Origin: Sedimentisphaerales bacterium
Lineage (GTDB): Bacteria > Planctomycetota > Phycisphaerae > Sedimentisphaerales > Anaerobacaceae
Direction of reading: 5' to 3'
Assembly: GCA_016927855.1 (NCBI GenBank)
Contig: JAFGLV010000149.1
Coordinates: 1-60,939, forward strand
Length of the DNA stretch: 60,939 bases
Shown: in pieces, positions 60,209 through 60,939 of the stretch
Layout of the letters: each line of letters opens with the position of its first letter
Numbering within the stretch: the stretch's first letter is position 1
The notes under the pieces: model-generated
Database searches by the model: none
Told to the model about the DNA's origin: nothing
Seen by the model: the letters and a program-made list of their open reading frames with translations, nothing else
Position numbers and translations under genes: made by a program

Positions 60209-60676
60209 ATGATGGTAGAGGCACCCCTGAGCCGGTACACACGCAACAGCTTCATCATCTATGTCGCAGCCTGCCTGATCGGTGCCGCCTGGTTCGCCTA
60301 CGACGGCTATTTCAACCAGACCTTCATCAGCAAGCACACCGACGAGCAAGGCCGGGCCGACTTTGACTTGGCCTTCAATCGGGCCGCACCGCCTTTCCTG
60401 TTGGCTGGCGCCGTGCTCCTGGCAGGCTACTTCCTCGCGATCAGGAACCGCAAGCTCGTGGCCGACGACGATGCGCTGGCAGCCGGCAAGGAGACCATCC
60501 CTTACGACGCGATCGAGAAGATCGACAAGACATTCTTCGAGAAAAAGGGGTACTTCATCATCACCTACACCCGCAACGGCGTCGAGACCCGGCGTAAGCT
60601 CACCGACCGCCAATTCGACAACCTGCCTGCCATCCTGGACCTTCTCGTTGCCAAGATTACCCAGGACCAGACCTGA
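60209..60676 (+). CDS. Small membrane protein of unknown function
   Basis: AAGGAG at 60193-60198 precedes two consecutive ATGs; the first (60209) is taken, giving 155 residues. Two transmembrane helices are clear: FIIYVAACLIGAAWFAYDGYF (about 15-35) and PPFLLAGAVLLAGYFLAI (about 62-80), followed by a cytoplasmic PH-like segment with EKIDKTFFEKKGYFIITYTRNG. The layout resembles small two-helix proteins with a bacterial PH-like domain. Likely cotranscribed with the preceding gene. Confidence 0.75.
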   Translation: MMVEAPLSRYTRNSFIIYVAACLIGAAWFAYDGYFNQTFISKHTDEQGRADFDLAFNRAAPPFLLAGAVLLAGYFLAIRNRKLVADDDALAAGKETIPYDAIEKIDKTFFEKKGYFIITYTRNGVETRRKLTDRQFDNLPAILDLLVAKITQDQT

Positions 60677-60939
60677 CCGCCGGTTCGTGAATAGAAGCCG
60701 CCATTGCCAGCAGTTAGCGACGTCCCCATCGAAGGCCTTGGCGATGCGCCGGCCCGCCGGGTCGTAGACGTAGGTCACCGTCCCCCAGGTATCACCTGCA
60801 GGCGGGTCCGGCGGCTGCGTCTGGCCGGTCCACTGGAGGTAATCCACCCAGGCGCAGTCGTCGCCCTCGGAGACGCTGCCGTCCTTGACGTAGCGCCACC
60901 TGAGCGTGTGCGCGCCGGCGCCGGTGATCTCGTACTGCT
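60677..60939 (-). pseudogene. Rhs/YD-repeat fragment, cut by the window edge
   Basis: On the minus strand from the window edge the frame reads YEITGAGAHTLRWRYVKDGS, then VSEGDDCAWVDYLQWTG, a carbohydrate-binding-type surface module, then WGTVTYVYDPAGRRIAKAFD, a typical YD repeat, and WQWRLLFTNRR, which resembles a later Rhs segment (WQWRFLFTGR). The sequence between those two Rhs parts seems to be missing, and the frame then continues antisense to the gene at 60209 without any family match. I read it as the eroded 3' end of a large surface Rhs-type gene that lies mostly to the right of the window. Confidence 0.55.

Overview
The window looks like chromosomal DNA from an uncultured, GC-rich Planctomycetota bacterium, probably of the Phycisphaerae/Sedimentisphaerales type. 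This is inferred from gene content: several secreted DUF1080 (3-keto-disaccharide hydrolase-like) and DUF4838 proteins, a Tat-exported mannonate-dehydratase-like protein, paired aldo/keto reductases, many lipoproteins of unknown function, an ECF sigma factor fused by overlap to a large membrane-anchored partner, and a division/cell-wall cluster that stops after an FtsQ-like gene. No rRNA, tRNA, CRISPR array or complete insertion sequence was found.

Layout. 1-5 kb: start of a minus-strand membrane protein, a GH20-like secreted glycosidase, a YkgJ-type metal-binding protein, YbaK, two tandem aldo/keto reductases and a DUF6250-like lipoprotein. 5-8 kb (minus): a GH13 branching-enzyme-like protein and a geranylgeranyl-reductase-type flavoprotein. 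8-17 kb: a haem block with hemB, cobA-hemD fusion and hemC on the minus strand, interrupted by a DUF2846-like lipoprotein and an ankyrin lipoprotein, then ResB and CcsA for cytochrome c maturation on the plus strand. 17-24.5 kb: DUF4838 protein, FetA/FetB-type ABC transporter, DoxX, DUF1080 protein, an unrecognised protein with a nuclease-like motif, and the Tat-exported UxuA-like protein. 24.6-28.5 kb (minus): large sigma-linked membrane protein, ECF sigma factor, radical SAM protein, with a small zinc-ribbon protein on the plus strand. 28.7-32.1 kb: a membrane-anchored protein, then a SIR2-like plus DUF3800 gene pair that resembles a defence module. 32.3-36.9 kb: LarA-like and HAD pair, membrane protein, LAB_N and GT2 pair. 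37-41.3 kb: TPR protein, secreted BSP-peptidase/DUF1080 fusion, ACT protein. 41.4-45.8 kb: murC-murB-ddl-ftsQ-like. 45.8-48.9 kb (minus): an AAA ATPase plus TOPRIM-like pair, overlapping two YkgJ genes. 49-60.9 kb: ilvD, two related lipoproteins, HIT protein, dGTPase, orphan HicB, pgpA, an 831-residue kinase-like membrane protein, two proteins of unknown function, and an Rhs fragment running off the right edge.

The working themes are carbohydrate scavenging at the cell surface, haem and cytochrome c assembly, peptidoglycan precursor synthesis and division, and two small accessory modules that look like anti-phage systems. The gaps between genes are unusually rich in dispersed palindromic repeats: at least four families recur inside the window. 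All start sites were chosen by eye from ribosome binding sites and protein starts, and all family assignments come from motif recognition, not from a search.
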